This document shows positions 32,749-44,829 of a stretch of DNA of 64,000 bases, piece by piece. The DNA is taken from positions 2,556,001-2,620,000 of the forward strand of contig OY829540.1 in the NCBI GenBank assembly GCA_963691705.1. The letters run 5' to 3'. Under the pieces are notes generated by a model. It saw only the letters and a program-made list of their open reading frames with translations. It searched no databases and had not been told where the DNA came from. The position numbers were made by a program, and so were the translations under genes. Position 1 is the first letter of the stretch, and the number at the start of each line of letters is the position of its first letter. The DNA comes from Viola odorata. Taxonomy: Eukaryota; Streptophyta; Magnoliopsida; Malpighiales; Violaceae.

Positions 32749-33918
32749 ATGGCGGAGAAACGAAATGACTCGACTGCAACAACAGCACCGGCAAGGCCGA
32801 CAATAACTTTGCCGCCAAGACCATCTATGGATACACTTTTCACAGGAGGGTTTAGTCCTGGTCCTATGACTTTGGTGTCATCTTTCTTCTCTGATAACTA
32901 TCCTGACTCCGATTGCCGGTCGTTTTCTCAACTTCTTGCTGGTGCTATGGGTTCTCCAATTGGAATGCCCAACTTTTATGCTGAAAGTCCAAAACCAAAT
33001 ACCAATTCCTCATCCATGAAAGAGGATGGGGTAGACAGTAATAGAAATTCTGGGTTCAAGCAGAGTAGGCCTATGAATTTGATGGTGGCTCGCTCTCCAT
33101 TGTTTACTGTGCCTCCTGGGTTAAGCCCTTCTGGCTTTCTCAATTCACCTGGTGGCTTCTTTTCTCCTCAGGTAGTTGTTAATTTTGATCTGGGTTTGGT
33201 TTGGTTTGGTTTATATTTGTTCAGTGCTTGCTAATTGGGCTTGTTGGTTTTGAAACGCATGGATTTGTTGGCTTGAGATTAGATGTTGAATTGTTTGTTG
33301 TAATTTGTGAATGGATGGATGTTTTGCGCTTAGAGTTGAGTTTATGTTTGTTAATATGGTAACCGAGATATTTTGTCTTTTGTTTAAATTTGGGAATGTT
33401 TTTGTGGTGCTTCTTTTGTTGACTGGTAGGTTGCATTTCATGGTTGAGAACTATGAATTAATGATCTACTTTGGCTTGGGTGTTGAGAAATACCACTTTG
33501 GAACTAGAGGGGCTTTGGGTTTGAGTGCTTTGTGGTGCTGGCAAAGTTAGTTAGGTGTTTCTGCTTGCTAGCTAAAGTTCAGTGAACTTCCTTTCTTATT
33601 GCTGTGTATGCTATCTGGATTTGTACTTTCGAATAAAATGCTGTTGATCAATTCCAGGTTGGTAAGATATAAAATAAGTTCTAATACGAGTTATTACAAC
33701 CAAGCTAATGGGCAGGTGCTCGCCATCTTTCCCTGCTGTTGCTTAAGCATCAATGTTTTATTTAGAAAGTGCAGCTTCAATCTTTATTGAGAATAGTTGT
33801 CATAAATACTTTTTGTTAATAATGTGATAAAGAACTCACTCCTTTATATTATTGATTGCCTTCTTTGATACCTTGTGGACATTAGATTGATGAATATTGA
33901 ACAGTGTTTTTATTGTTG

Positions 33919-33949
<31 letters not shown>

Positions 33950-36900
33950 TGGTAATTGATCTGGCCTGCTAAATTAATCTAGATAAAACAAATTTGACCG
34001 AAAACCTTGGAAATTTTTAAATTTCTGTCAACTGATCAGTTTGATGAGATATTTAATTCACTAAGCCTAGATTAAATATTATCTGGGAATTTGTATTCCA
34101 TGTCAGTCCCTGTGATATCTGGGATGGACCTTTTTGCTTTGATGAACACAAACCTGAAACCTGAGAAATAGGTGATCAACAACCGAAGCAAACTGAATGA
34201 ATGCGTGCTTGGAAACTGTCCAATTCTGTTGACACGATGACACAGTAATGTTGTGAAGTAATGACTTGTAGCTGGAAAATGATACATTTGTTTTCATATC
34301 TTTACGCAGAGCCCCTTTGGAATGTCCCACCAGCAAGCTTTGGCACAGGTTACAGCTCAAGCACTAGCAGCTCAATCTCAGATGCATATGCAAGCCCAAT
34401 ATCAAGCTTCTTCAATGTCTGCTCCTACGGAGACATTGGTACGTCAGCCATCGCTAACTCCTGATGAGTCTTTTCAGCAGCAGATGCCATCCTCAACGTC
34501 AGATTCTCAAAGTGCCACAGTGGAAGTGTCGGAGTTATCTCACTCTGATAAGAAATACCAACCTCCTCTTGCTGTTGATAAACCTAGTGATGATGGCTAC
34601 AATTGGCGCAAATATGGACAGAAGCCTATTAAAGGTAGTGAATATCCCCGAAGTTATTACAAGTGTACTCATCCTAATTGCCCCGTCAAAAAGAAGGTTG
34701 AGCGTTCTAGTGAAGGTCAGATAACTGAGATCATTTACAAAGGTGAGCACAACCATGACCTACCTCCACCCAATAAACGTGCAAAAGATAGTGGAGAGCC
34801 AACTGGAGTTGTTAGTTCTCAGGTTAAGCCTGATCGTGGTTCTCAAGCTCAAGATGGTACTATGAACAGGTTTAGTGAAGTGGTACCTACTCATCCCGTT
34901 CCTAGGAGGGGTCAGGAATCTGCTCTAGTAGAGCCTGCGGAACAGCCTGCAGAAAGTGACAGTGGGGAAGCAGGAGAGGTGTCTACAAAAGAAGAAACGA
35001 GGGATGTCGATGAACCAAACCCAAAGAGAAGGCTAGTGTTAATCATTTTCATATGTATAGCACTCATTGTTCTTCATGATTTCCTGAGACAACTTTATCT
35101 TCATCTGCAGGCACACAGATGTTGGGACATCTGAGGTGGCTTTACCACACAAGACAGTCACAGAACCAAAAATAATTGTACAAACAAGAAGCGAAGTTGA
35201 TCTTTTAGATGATGGCTACAGGTGGCGAAAGTATGGCCAGAAAGTGGTCAAAGGGAATCCTCATCCAAGGTGGTATATTGCTTTTTTCCTGAGCTTCTAT
35301 TTTCTTTTTTGCCGTTTCACTCTCGGATTGCAGGATTGTTTTCTTTGATACAGTGTTATGGATTATGCTTATAAATAACATCAAATTCATATACTTAGTC
35401 TACATCGACACAGAGGAATTTGGAAGTTTTCTGCGCCCTTACCATATAAAGGACAGAAAATCCATCTGCTTAGCCCTCATCAGAACATGAAAAAGGAATT
35501 TAAAAGTGTTCCTACACTTTCTAATTGTGCATTTAGGGGTGGGGAGTGTGTATGTGTGTGTGCACTTAGATTTGAAATTTCAGCTTCCTGAGTTTTATCA
35601 AAGCATTTAACAATTTGATTGTCTGACCAGCTTTGAAGGCTATTTTTTCAAAAGCCATTAACATGTCCATTTACTGAGGGCATTATATCTGTTAACACAG
35701 CTTAATTGACAATAACAGCATGTGTCATGTCAGTGAGGCTCACTTTGGTTGTCATTTCATAGGACTACCTGACTTACAGTTTCTGTAACGTTGTACTCAA
35801 GTGATTAACTGGTGCGATACTGTTGAGTGATGAGTAGAAGTTCAGAAAATGTAATAAAGCAAAGGTCACTCACCTTGGGTCCTGGTCCATCAGTTTTAAT
35901 CACACCAAATCATAACTACAAACTATTGCTTTTCTGGTTCATGAATGTCATCGTTTTGTGAAATATATAGTTATAATGTTAGGCTTATTTCCTCAGCTAA
36001 CCACATTTTCTAAATGCATTTTTCTGTGGCAATGTGATTCTCGTCCAGTTTTCCCTTTTTATCATGTTAATCATCAATTTGGTATCCAAATTCTTGAGGA
36101 ATAAAGCTGTCTCTTCATCACCAGTTTAGACCATGATATTTGGGTCCCATGGATGTGGAATAAAGTTGAACCATTTTTGTGAATAAGTTTCACATAGATT
36201 TTGCGTGAAGAAGGTATATGTGCTTGTATACCCCCAGGTCTTGACCCGGCTCCTGCAAGTAACAGAAATTAGGTTACCCGGCTCCTGCAAGTAACAGAAA
36301 TTAGGTTAATCTATATTGTCCTTGTGATTGTGATATTTGGGTGTCACAGTGTTGAATCGAGTTCAACCATTTTGTGAACAAGTTCCATAAGAGATCTAGT
36401 GAAGAAAATAATGTATTTTGCATAGTTCTGGTTTTCTCCTGAATCTTTAGTGTTAGAGATCTCGAATTTTCTAGTTTTGTATAGTGTACTCTCTCAAATC
36501 AAGGATCTTTTGCCTTGTCCTCTTCCAACAGGCCCTTTCCTCTTTCTTGATTTGAGAAGATACTGTGTTATAACTGACAATAGACATGCGCACTTGAATT
36601 GAGCTATATTGTTGAGCATTTTTCAAGTTTGATGGTTGGAAAATTAAGGGTCTTGACATTTTCTGTTGTTCTCATTCTTACTTAACGATCGAGAAAGGTA
36701 AATGTAAAACTATCCAAGGCTAACAGCTTGTGATACTGTTAACGGGGTTTCTCTTTTTTTGCTGCTGCTACTTATATGATATGTGATAATTTTTTGACAG
36801 CATTGAATCATGTCTGATGCTATCTGCCCATGTCAACAGGAGCTACTACAAATGCACCAGCGCAGGATGTAATGTCCGCAAGCATGTCGAAAGAGCTGCA

Positions 36901-37122
36901 GCGGACGTCAAAGCTGTCATAACTACATACGAGGGAAAGCATAATCATGATGTCCCAGCAGCTAGAAACAGCGGCCAGAACGCCGCCAACAATAGCGCAC
37001 AACAAACGAAACCTCAGAAGGTGGTAGCGACGAAGCATCCTTTACTTCAAGGTATGGACTTCGGAAACAATGACCAAAGGCCGGTCCTTTTACGCCTAAA
37101 AGAAGAGGAAATCGCAGTGTAA
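32749..37122 (+). CDS. Group I WRKY transcription factor (WRKY3/WRKY4 type)
   Basis: Four exons: 32749-33171, 34310-35031, 35111-35269, 36840-37122 (1587 nt, 528 residues). The N-terminal region has 'ITLPPRPS', '[14 protein letters not shown]', '[11 protein letters not shown]' and 'FTVPPGLSP', followed in exon 2 by '[12 protein letters not shown]'; this layout is that of Arabidopsis WRKY3/4. The first WRKY domain (WRKYGQK; C-x4-C...H-N-H) is wholly in exon 2. The second WRKYGQK ends exon 3 at the conserved Pro-Arg intron site and its zinc ligands (CTSAGC...HNH) are in exon 4. It should bind W-boxes (TTGACC/T) in the nucleus; group I members act in defence and stress responses. Intron 2 (35032-35110) appears to use a GC donor. 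Introns 1 and 3 contain a 29-G run and a 32-bp tandem duplication. The gene looks intact. Confidence 0.93.
33921..33949 (+). repeat. Poly-G tract in WRKY intron 1
   Basis: 29 consecutive G in otherwise ordinary intron sequence, 361 bp before exon 2. The length may be affected by sequencing. As RNA it could form a G-quadruplex. Confidence 0.85.
35032..35110 (+). other. WRKY intron 2, likely GC-AG intron (79 bp)
   Basis: The exon ends ...AGAG AAG and the intron would start GCTAGT and end CTGCAG. Only this donor keeps the family spacing 'KRR' followed by 'TDV/TEV' and the correct phase. A GT donor six bases downstream (35038) also keeps the frame but inserts two residues. Confidence 0.65.
36244..36307 (+). 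repeat. Exact 32-bp tandem duplication in WRKY intron 3
   Basis: Two identical 32-bp units (36244-36275, 36276-36307) starting ACCCGGCTCCTGCAAG. The perfect identity points to a recent slippage or repair event. Confidence 0.9.
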
Positions 37123-37582
37123 CATACTCTGCTGGTAGCAGCTAGAAGGAAACCCATAAAAATGATATAGCCTCTAGAAAAAAAGTTGTGCGCATGCAGT
37201 GGCTATAATTTTCCCCCCTAATTTTCCTCCTATTTTTTTGTGTGGTTATTTTTACTATTTTTCCTTTTTGTTCTTTTGTGATGAATATGAAATGTTGTGG
37301 TAATTATTAGCCATTGAAGAAGTTATGTATGCACTACACTATACACACTATGTACTCCAACTATTCCATTAGAAGAAGAAAAAAATATGTATATATATGT
37401 TTGTTTACTAGTTTTGCTCAAAATGAGTTTTCCTGCTTATTCCCAGCTTTTAAGATTTAATATTTTGCATTTTATTCATAGGGAGTATGTTTCCCAGCCT
37501 GTAAGGCCATAAGTTGCGACGAAATTTTAAAATTCGACGGCAAGATATGGATCTTTTGCAACGAAAAGTAGTGGGTAGTGGA

Positions 37583-38408
37583 TAGGGGTGTCAAAATAGG
37601 ACCCGTCCCGTAGACCCGTCCCGGACCCGAGATCTACGGTCGGGTCTGGGACCAATTTTTGGTCCCATTTTAGGTCGGGACCGGGTCTGGTCCCGTCCCG
37701 AAAAATCTCGGGTCTATCGGGTAGGGACCGGGACTGGACCCGGCTAAATTAAAAAAACCCTAACCATCCTTCCCTTCTTCGTTTTTTCCCTTCTCCTCCA
37801 GCACACCCACACCCACACCACAACAAATCAAACCTTTCCTCAGATCTGCAGCACTACAAATCAACAAAAGAAAAAGAAAAATAGAAAGAAAAAATACAGC
37901 TGCGGCAACAAGTAATGGATCAGATCATCAGAGGATGATGTCGCCATCGCCGCCATCGTCATCACCGCTGCAACCCATTCATCACGCCATGGCCAGCCAC
38001 GATCCGACCAGCCATCATCCACTCACCCACCTCCGGCGCACAACCATCACATAAATAAGAAAGAAAAGAAAAGAGAGCAGAGGGGAAGAAGGAAAATAGA
38101 AAGAAAAGAAAGAAGGAAGGTGCAGAGGAGGAAGAAAGAAAAGAGAGAAAAAGAAAGAAAAGAGGAGAGAAGAGAAGAGGGGTTGGGCTTCGGCCCAATC
38201 CAAGAATAAAAAAAGAATAATAAAAAGGAAATTTTTTCCCGGGTCTATTTTTCCTGGGTCTGGTCCCGTGTACCTGGATTCTTATACGGGCCGGGACCAG
38301 AAATTGGTCCCGTTTTTTTTCGGGACCGAGTTTGGTCCCGACCGTATTTCTTCGGGTCTGCAGGGTCAGGGACGGGACCGGTCCCGCAGTCCCGTTTTGA
38401 CACCCCTA
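37583..38408. mobile_element. Non-autonomous hAT element
   Basis: 826 bp with ends TAGGGGTGTCAAAA and TTTTGACACCCCTA and a perfect 8-bp duplication GTAGTGGA on both sides (37575-37582, 38409-38416), both typical of hAT. The outer ~180 bp on each side are 'GGGACC/GGTCCC/CGGGTC'-rich and form long imperfect inverted repeats. The core (about 37770-38200) differs: a C/T-rich then A/G-rich stretch resembling a gene leader, with no long ORF and no transposase. Confidence 0.9.
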
Positions 38409-38416
38409 GTAGTGGA

Positions 38417-39059
38417 CATCAAACTTGCAGCCCGTTTTAAAATATTCAGCACAGTCTATAAAGATCCATGAAGCCTATAAAACCCAAAGGTTAAAGGAGT
38501 CAAAATCCATCTCATATGCATTTATTAATAATTTGATTAAATATTAAATTAATTAATATTAAGACCAATGAGATAAAGACACATGTCATTTTCCTAATGC
38601 CAAGATTGTCCTTATGGGCCTATAAATAGAGACCTCCTTAAAAGGTGAAGGGAGAAGATCTCAAAAACAAAATTGCTACAGAGATCAAGAACTGAAGCGG
38701 ATCGTCCTCAAGAACAAGCCAATTCAAGGCCAGTTTTTCTCTCAAATCAAATCAATTCAAGGAGGAGTCACAAGCTGATTCAAAACAGGTTTCTTCTCAA
38801 ATCAACCGCAAAAGCCACAAGCTGATTAAAGACCAGTTTCTTCTCAAATCAACCTCGGATTACAGGCTGATTCAAGGTCAATCCGTCATCCATCAAACTC
38901 AAATCCAAATCCAAATCCGAAATGAAAACAGATTCATTAATCAGAGTAATCAAGAGAAAAAGAACCACTTTATCATACATCCAACACTTGTAATTTTCTC
39001 CTGTTACGGAAGAATTTTGTGTGTACATGGGCATAATAATCTCTTGCTTGCTCGGCATG
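38417..39059 (+). other. Unclassified stretch with TATA box and short direct repeats
   Basis: A plant-like TATA box (CTATAAATAGAG) is at 38620-38631. Downstream, three imperfect ~50-bp direct repeats built on 'CACAAGCTGATT.AA' and 'TTTCTTCTCAAATCAACC' cover about 38700-38880. It may be an LTR piece of a retroelement. No matching second copy, PBS or ORF was seen. Confidence 0.35.
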
Positions 39060-39623
39060 GTTACTTGAGAGGGAGTCCGTTAGATATTTAACTAAAATAA
39101 CAGAACAAATACTCTCGAGATCCTGACTATTTTTTGGTAGAGGGGTTTGATCACCTGCTACTTCTTCCCGACAACCATCTGCGTTGTCCAGCGACCTGAT
39201 GCGTTAGCACTAACACCACCAGCGTCACCGGCGGCTAGACTTCTTAGAGCATCTTTTAGACCCGCAATAATATCGTAATAGTGATCGTTACAAGAAGAGA
39301 GCGGCCCTCTCAAACCAAAATCAGTAGCTTCCTGGACGAGTGATCGAATTAGGATGTGAGTGTTGGCCGCGTAAGTTATAGCGGAGTTAAGGGAGATACC
39401 GCAAAGGGTAGGTAGGAAGATCTGCAGCGGTGGCCACGCCGGGAAGGGAGTTTAAAAACCCTAAACAAAATGAAGGGTTTTGTGCCTTAGAGCAGATCTG
39501 TTTTATGTCTACTTGTGTTCCCTTCGAGCTTAATCTTGCTGCTGATGAAGAATTGATGAAACATAACAGTATGATTAGTGACATTGAAGCGAAAAAAGAT
39601 GGATTTTCACAAGAAATTGTCAT
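39060..39623 (-). pseudogene. Pectinesterase/invertase inhibitor-like pseudogene, copy 1
   Basis: The minus-strand ATG at 39623 opens a signal peptide (hydrophobic core ending 'SSSAA'), then the start of a PMEI domain with the first Cys pair in 'ICSKAQNPSFC'. A 4-bp duplication (GGTAGGTAGG at about 39408-39415, against GGTAGG in copy 2) shifts the frame just before the third Cys ('LPTLCGIS'). A second one-base loss lies near 39200, where copy 2 keeps 'ALDDADECKEE'. Members of this family are secreted inhibitors of pectin methylesterase or invertase; this copy should give only a truncated peptide. It is a direct tandem duplicate of 44244-44809. Confidence 0.85.
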
Positions 39624-39659
39624 TTTGATGTATATGTACTTTGACTTGTTAAAATAAAT

Positions 39660-41253
39660 AAATTAAATACATGGTTTTAATGTGTACCTCACTAGTACTT
39701 TATAGAGGGTCTAATTTGTTGTTTTAAAAGGAAATATTTTTTTTTAATCCAAACTTTTTTTGACAAGAGAATTCTGATTTACACACTCCGTTATTTTATA
39801 AAATGACCGATTTTGAAAAAAAAAGTTTATTTCTAAAAGGTTTGTCCAATTATATTTTCAAGTATTTATGTTAAAATAAGGTTGGAGGGAATATACGGTA
39901 GAAAATGGTAATAAATCTTGCAATACCTGTATACCTTAATTTTTGTTTCCTTAATGCAATATTTTCCTGCTACCGTTGGAGCTAGAAAATATAATTAGCT
40001 GCTGCCCTGCCCATAAGGCCAACTGTCACTTCTCTATTTGCTTCCTAATTTATTACTAGAAGTTAATGTGAATTTATCTTAAAAAGATTCAAATTCGGTT
40101 ACCATATAAATAAAATATAAGAACACTCATTCAACTTTACTATAGCCGATAACGGCCAAAGGTAGCGTTTGTTTTTTAACGTAATTCAATCAGGAATGTA
40201 ACTTTTTTAGAAAAGTGATTGAGCATAGTTTACTAGAATTTTGTATTCTTATGTTTGGTTGATTATTTTGGATGATGTTTAAATTTCTCCGTAAACTAAC
40301 TTTTTGTATTTGTTCTTGATTGAGTATTAATTTCTTATACTTTTACTGTTTAATTACTTGTAAATTGGGCAGTAAAGTTTTTGATTTCTATAGATTCTCT
40401 CAATTTTTGCAGAAATCACTTGGAAGCTGATAAGAAAGAGAACATCTACTGCGGAACGCAAATCAGATAATCGAGACTGTCTTGGCCGCAGGCTTGACTG
40501 AGATAGAAGCGATAGAGACAAACTGCAGTAGGAGACGTTGGGCGAAGCAAATAGTATAATTCATACCAGATTGACAACCTAGGGTCTCGATTGTGAGGTA
40601 GCTTGAGTTAGGTACCGTGTTCCCCTGTACACTTGATGTTTATTGTGCTACCTTTCAATCAATTCATACCATCAACCAAAGTAATAAATCCTTTAGCCAG
40701 CAAGATGCTATTTGGTTAGAATTGTCTAGTAGGGAGTACCCGCTAGAGAATTATAAGAGAAGGAAAGTAGGAGCGTATAGGAGTCCTTGCACTCTATTGC
40801 GGTACTATGAAAATGAAGGTAAACATCACTGAACCAATGATCAAATCATAAGGAACGTAGCTCACCAGGTGCCCTTACCGGGAATTTCCATCCCTTAAAT
40901 TTCCAACACTATTATTTTACCTTAGCCAAGCCTTTGACTAAGCTTATTTTACTATTTAATTGTTACTCTTTTATTTTTAGTTCTAGAATCAAACCAACAA
41001 ATCCAGTGACGAGGAAGTCAACCGAAAACTACACACCCGAGAAGTCTCTGCGGACGATCTTCTTACCACCATGTACAAGCCCTTTTGGGTCATGATAAGT
41101 TGTAACTCTCTCTTGATTCTCATTCATTCTTACAACTATTTTTTATGCTCTCGACAGACGATCAGTTTTACACTCGAGAATCCTATAAGAAAGTAAAAAA
41201 AATTGTTATTTTATCTTTTGATAATATATAGTAATACTCCCTCCATTCCATTT
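39660..41253. other. Intergenic DNA, no gene recognised
   Basis: AT-rich. About 39782-39895 has MITE-like 'CTCCGTTATTTTATAAAATGACC' and 'GGTTGGAGGGAA' ends, too decayed to call. A 71-codon frame at 40617-40832 has no recognised domain. A lone Stowaway-like end (CTCCCTCCATTCC) is at 41237-41249, next to the fold-back element. Confidence 0.5.
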
Positions 41254-42700
41254 AGGGGTAATAGTGGGAAGGCCCCCTATACTATCGCGAAAAACATAAA
41301 CCTCCCCTATCTTTCAGATTTTTTATTCCACCTCCCCTGAACTTTGGGTCAACCGCAACCGTTAGGGCTACCGTCAGTCAACCCAAAATTCCGTTACTTT
41401 CACCCGGTCTCAACTTATTTACCATAATACCATTATGTATTAAATAATATAATTAATTTAAAAAATTCTAATAAATAATATAATTCATTTAAAAATTCTG
41501 AAAAAAATGTAATTAATTTTAAAAATTCAGGAAAAAATGTAAAATAAAAAAAAATTGAACAAATTCCAAAAAAAATTATAAAAATGAATTGAAAAAGGAA
41601 AACATTCCAAAAAAAAAGTGTAAATTTTTTATAAAAAATTGTAAAATTCCAGAAAAAAGTAAAAATTTCAAAGAAATTGTAAAAGTTCCAAAAAAATTTA
41701 AAAATCCCAAAAAATGTACAAATTCCAAAAGAAAATGTACAAATTCCACACAAAAAAAAAAACAAAAAATGTTAATTAATGTAAAAATCCAAAGAAAACG
41801 TAAAAAAAAACTATAAAAATTCCAAAAAAAAGTTAAAAAAAAATGCTAATTAATCTAAAAACCCAGAAAAATGTAAAGATTCCAAAGAACGTACAAATTC
41901 CAAAAAAAGTAACATTAAAAATTCAAAAAAAAATTAAGAATTCTTTATTTTTAATGTTATTTTTTTGGAATTTTTAAGTTTTCTTTGGATTTTTACATTA
42001 TTTAACATTTTTTTTGTTATTTTTACATTTGTTTTGGAATTTTTATATATTTTTTGGAATTTTTAATTATTTTTTGGTATTTGTACATTTTTTGGAATTT
42101 TTACATTTTTTTGGAACTTTTACAATTTCTTTGAAATTTTTACATTTGTTTTGGAAATTTTACATTTTTCTAGATTTTTTACATTTTTTTTGGAATGTTC
42201 ACATTTTTCTGGATTTTTAGATTCATTAACATTTTTTTGTTATTTTTTGAAGTTTTTGAATTTTGAATTTTTTTTTGAATTTTTTCCTTTTTCCTTTAAT
42301 TTTTTTAATTTTTTTTTGGAATTTGTCCAATTTTTGTTTATTTTAGATTTTTTCTTGAATTTTAAAATTAATTACAGTATTTTCTTGATTTTTTAAAATT
42401 AATTACATTATTTTCTGAATTTTTAAATTAATTATATTATTTTTTAGAATTTTTTAAATCAATTATTTTGTTTTTCTGAATTTATTAAATTAATTATATT
42501 ATTTAATACAAAATGACATTATGGTAAATAAGTTGAAACCGGGTACCAAAGGTGAAAGTAACGAAATTTTAGATTGACTGACGGTAGTGCTAACGGTTAT
42601 AGTTGAGCCAAAGTTCAGGAGAGGCGGAATAAAAAATCTGAAAGACAGAGGAGATTTCTGTTTTTCGCAATAGTACAGGGGACCTTCCTACTATTACCCT
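41254..42700. mobile_element. Long fold-back (inverted-repeat) element
   Basis: 1447 bp. The first ~205 bp (41254-41458) and last ~210 bp (42490-42700) are inverted copies with roughly 85% match by eye, beginning GGGGTAATAGT on the left and ending ACTATTACCC on the right. Inside, the left half is 'AAATTCCAAAAAAAATGTAAAA'-like and the right half its complement, meeting near 41940, so almost the whole element can fold on itself. Flanks 'ATTCCATTT' and 'TTTTCATTT' may be a decayed 9-bp duplication as MULEs make. It encodes no protein; frames inside are low-complexity Phe/Lys runs. Confidence 0.8.
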
Positions 42701-44243
42701 TTTCATTTCTCTGTCGTTTTAGATTTTTCCCCCTTATTCAATTACTATAATTTTACTCAATTACTTCTTAATACGAACTTAATTAGCAGATAATAAAAAT
42801 GAGATTTCCCCCCTACAAATTAGCGTATAAATTACGCTGCTATCTTTTCATTCACAACGAAAGTGTTTGACTACACTTAAGAAAGTGAGATCTTGTTTTG
42901 GGAAAATGTACGGGTGAAAAAAAATTGAATTTTTAAAAGCCCAACTTTTGATGTGTCAAAATACAATAAAATTTAAAATCTGACATTCTCAAGTCATTTT
43001 TACCCCTAATTTAATTAATAAAAAGCAACAAAAAAATTTCAAAAAAATTGGATTATTCTTAATTTTTTGTAAGGAATTACTTTCATTTTATACCATATCT
43101 GGAATCCTGAAAATGTAACATTTTCATGCAAATTTGACATAATAACGTTAGGAATCTAACTTTTTTTTTCTATTATATTTTTCCTTCGAAAATCAAACAG
43201 ACCCTAAAAATGTGACTACCTGACTTATTTTTTTAAATGTCAATTGAAACATGAAAGGTAAAAATCCGCAAATTTTGACCATTGAGTTAGTTCTCAATTG
43301 AAAGATATTTTTTAATGATTATTTTTCTAAATTTTTGTAAATGTAAATCTATTTTTTTTGTTCTTTCTCTTTTAGTTTGTGGTTTTAGGTAGGGATATTT
43401 TAGTCTCATTTAATAAATGGGTCGGATTAGATCCGTTACGCTCTATGCACGAATAAACGGGATAAATCTGACAAATTTTCGTCTATCCGTTTATTATTTT
43501 ATTTATAAAAAAACCAATATTTTTCTAATAACTAGCACTAGCATGTGTGCATTAATTGTTATTTGTTTCTAATTCTAACCCGAGTGACTCGATCTATACA
43601 CCACACGTGCCACACACTCACCAGACTCGCCGTTAATATATTGATTATGGAACATTAAAAAGAGAATGACGAAGGAAGTACTAGTTCCATCAATAATAAC
43701 ATGATAAAAGGCGATTTTTTTTAATATTTTATTTGTATTCAACTTCCTTTAGTAAATTTAGGTTGATTCATGTTTTGGTGAGTAGATAAAATCGTGGTAG
43801 TGTTAATGGTTTCATGAATCTTTCCATGACCCCACCCCACCATGAACAGTTCGCTGTTGGTGGTACTTGTTTTTCTAGTGATATTATATATTTTTAATTA
43901 TTTTATTAAAAAACTTAAACGTGTGTGACCCGTCCCAAACTTGGCTGGACAATAAAATGATTTTTATTTTTTAAATGGGCCAGATCTATTTCCATCCGTT
44001 TATTTCTAAGTTTAGGGTGGGTCAAGACCGTGAAAATCTTTCAAAACCCATCAAACCAACGAAAATTTTCAATCCATCATCGGCTGAGATATGGATCTTA
44101 ATTTAGCAACGAAAATAATGGGCACAATAATCTCTTGCAAGCTAGGCATGTGGTTTTGAAGAATAAACAATCAATCACAACTTTAATCATAAGAATTGTT
44201 TTTATCGATGCAATTTAATAAATATAATAACTTTTGGACAGGC
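42701..44243. other. Intergenic DNA, no gene recognised
   Basis: AT-rich sequence with no plausible ORF or RNA gene. From about 44105 it resembles the flank of PMEI copy 1 ('ATAATCTCTTGC' at 44109 and 39036), so the duplication includes some flank. Confidence 0.5.
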
Positions 44244-44809
44244 CTACTTACGAGGGAGTTCGTTAGAAATCACTAAAATAACAGAACAAATACTCTCAAG
44301 ATCCTGACTATTTTTTGATATAGGGGTTTGATCACGTCCTACTTCTTCCTTACACTCGTCTGCGTCATCCAACGCACCTGATGCATTAGTATTAACACTA
44401 CCAGCATCGCCGGCGGCTAGACTTCTCAGAGCTTCTTGTAGGTCTCCAATGGCATTGTCATAATGTTCGGAACAAGAAGAGAGACGCTCTTTCAAACCAG
44501 GATCGGTAGCTTTCTCGAGGAGTGATCGAATTAGGGTGTGAGTGCTCGTCGCGTTACTAATAGCGGAGTTAATGGAGATTTTGCAAAGGGTAGGAAGATC
44601 TACAGCGGAGTTAATTAGGCCGCGCCGGGTAGGGAGTTTAAAAACCCTAAACAAAAAGAAGGGTTTTGTGCCTTAGAGCATATCTCTTTTATGTCAACTT
44701 GTGTGACCTTCGAACTAAATCTTGCTGCTGAGGAAGAGTTGATGAAAAAAAATAGTGTGATTAGTGAAATTGAAGCCAAAAAAGATAGATTTTGACAAGA
44801 AATTGTCAT
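44244..44809 (-). pseudogene. Pectinesterase/invertase inhibitor-like pseudogene, copy 2
   Basis: The minus-strand ATG at 44809 opens a signal peptide and 'ICSKAQNPSFCLGFLNSLPG'. The frame then meets a stop at about 44615. The rest of the domain reads in another frame from about 44640 to 44244 and includes the third Cys ('LPTLCKIS'), the fourth ('SSCSEHYDNAI') and a further Cys ('DECKEE'). One frameshift is therefore enough to explain the break. It is better preserved than copy 1, whose extra 4-bp duplication it lacks. Same orientation, 5.2 kb apart: a tandem duplication, later separated by the fold-back element and other DNA. Confidence 0.85.
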
Positions 44810-44829
44810 TTTGATGTGCTAAAAGAAAT

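Noticed and set aside
40617..40832. 71-codon frame starting MFPCTLDVYC
   Set aside because: No domain, no splice or promoter context, isolated in decayed AT-rich DNA; kept only as a note in the intergenic entry.
41236..41250. Stowaway-like end CTCCCTCCATTCC next to the fold-back element
   Set aside because: No matching opposite end was found on the other side, so no element can be called.
41433..42396. Phe-rich and Lys-rich frames inside the fold-back element
   Set aside because: Pure consequence of the TTTTTGGAA/TTCCAAAAA low complexity; mirror images on the two arms.
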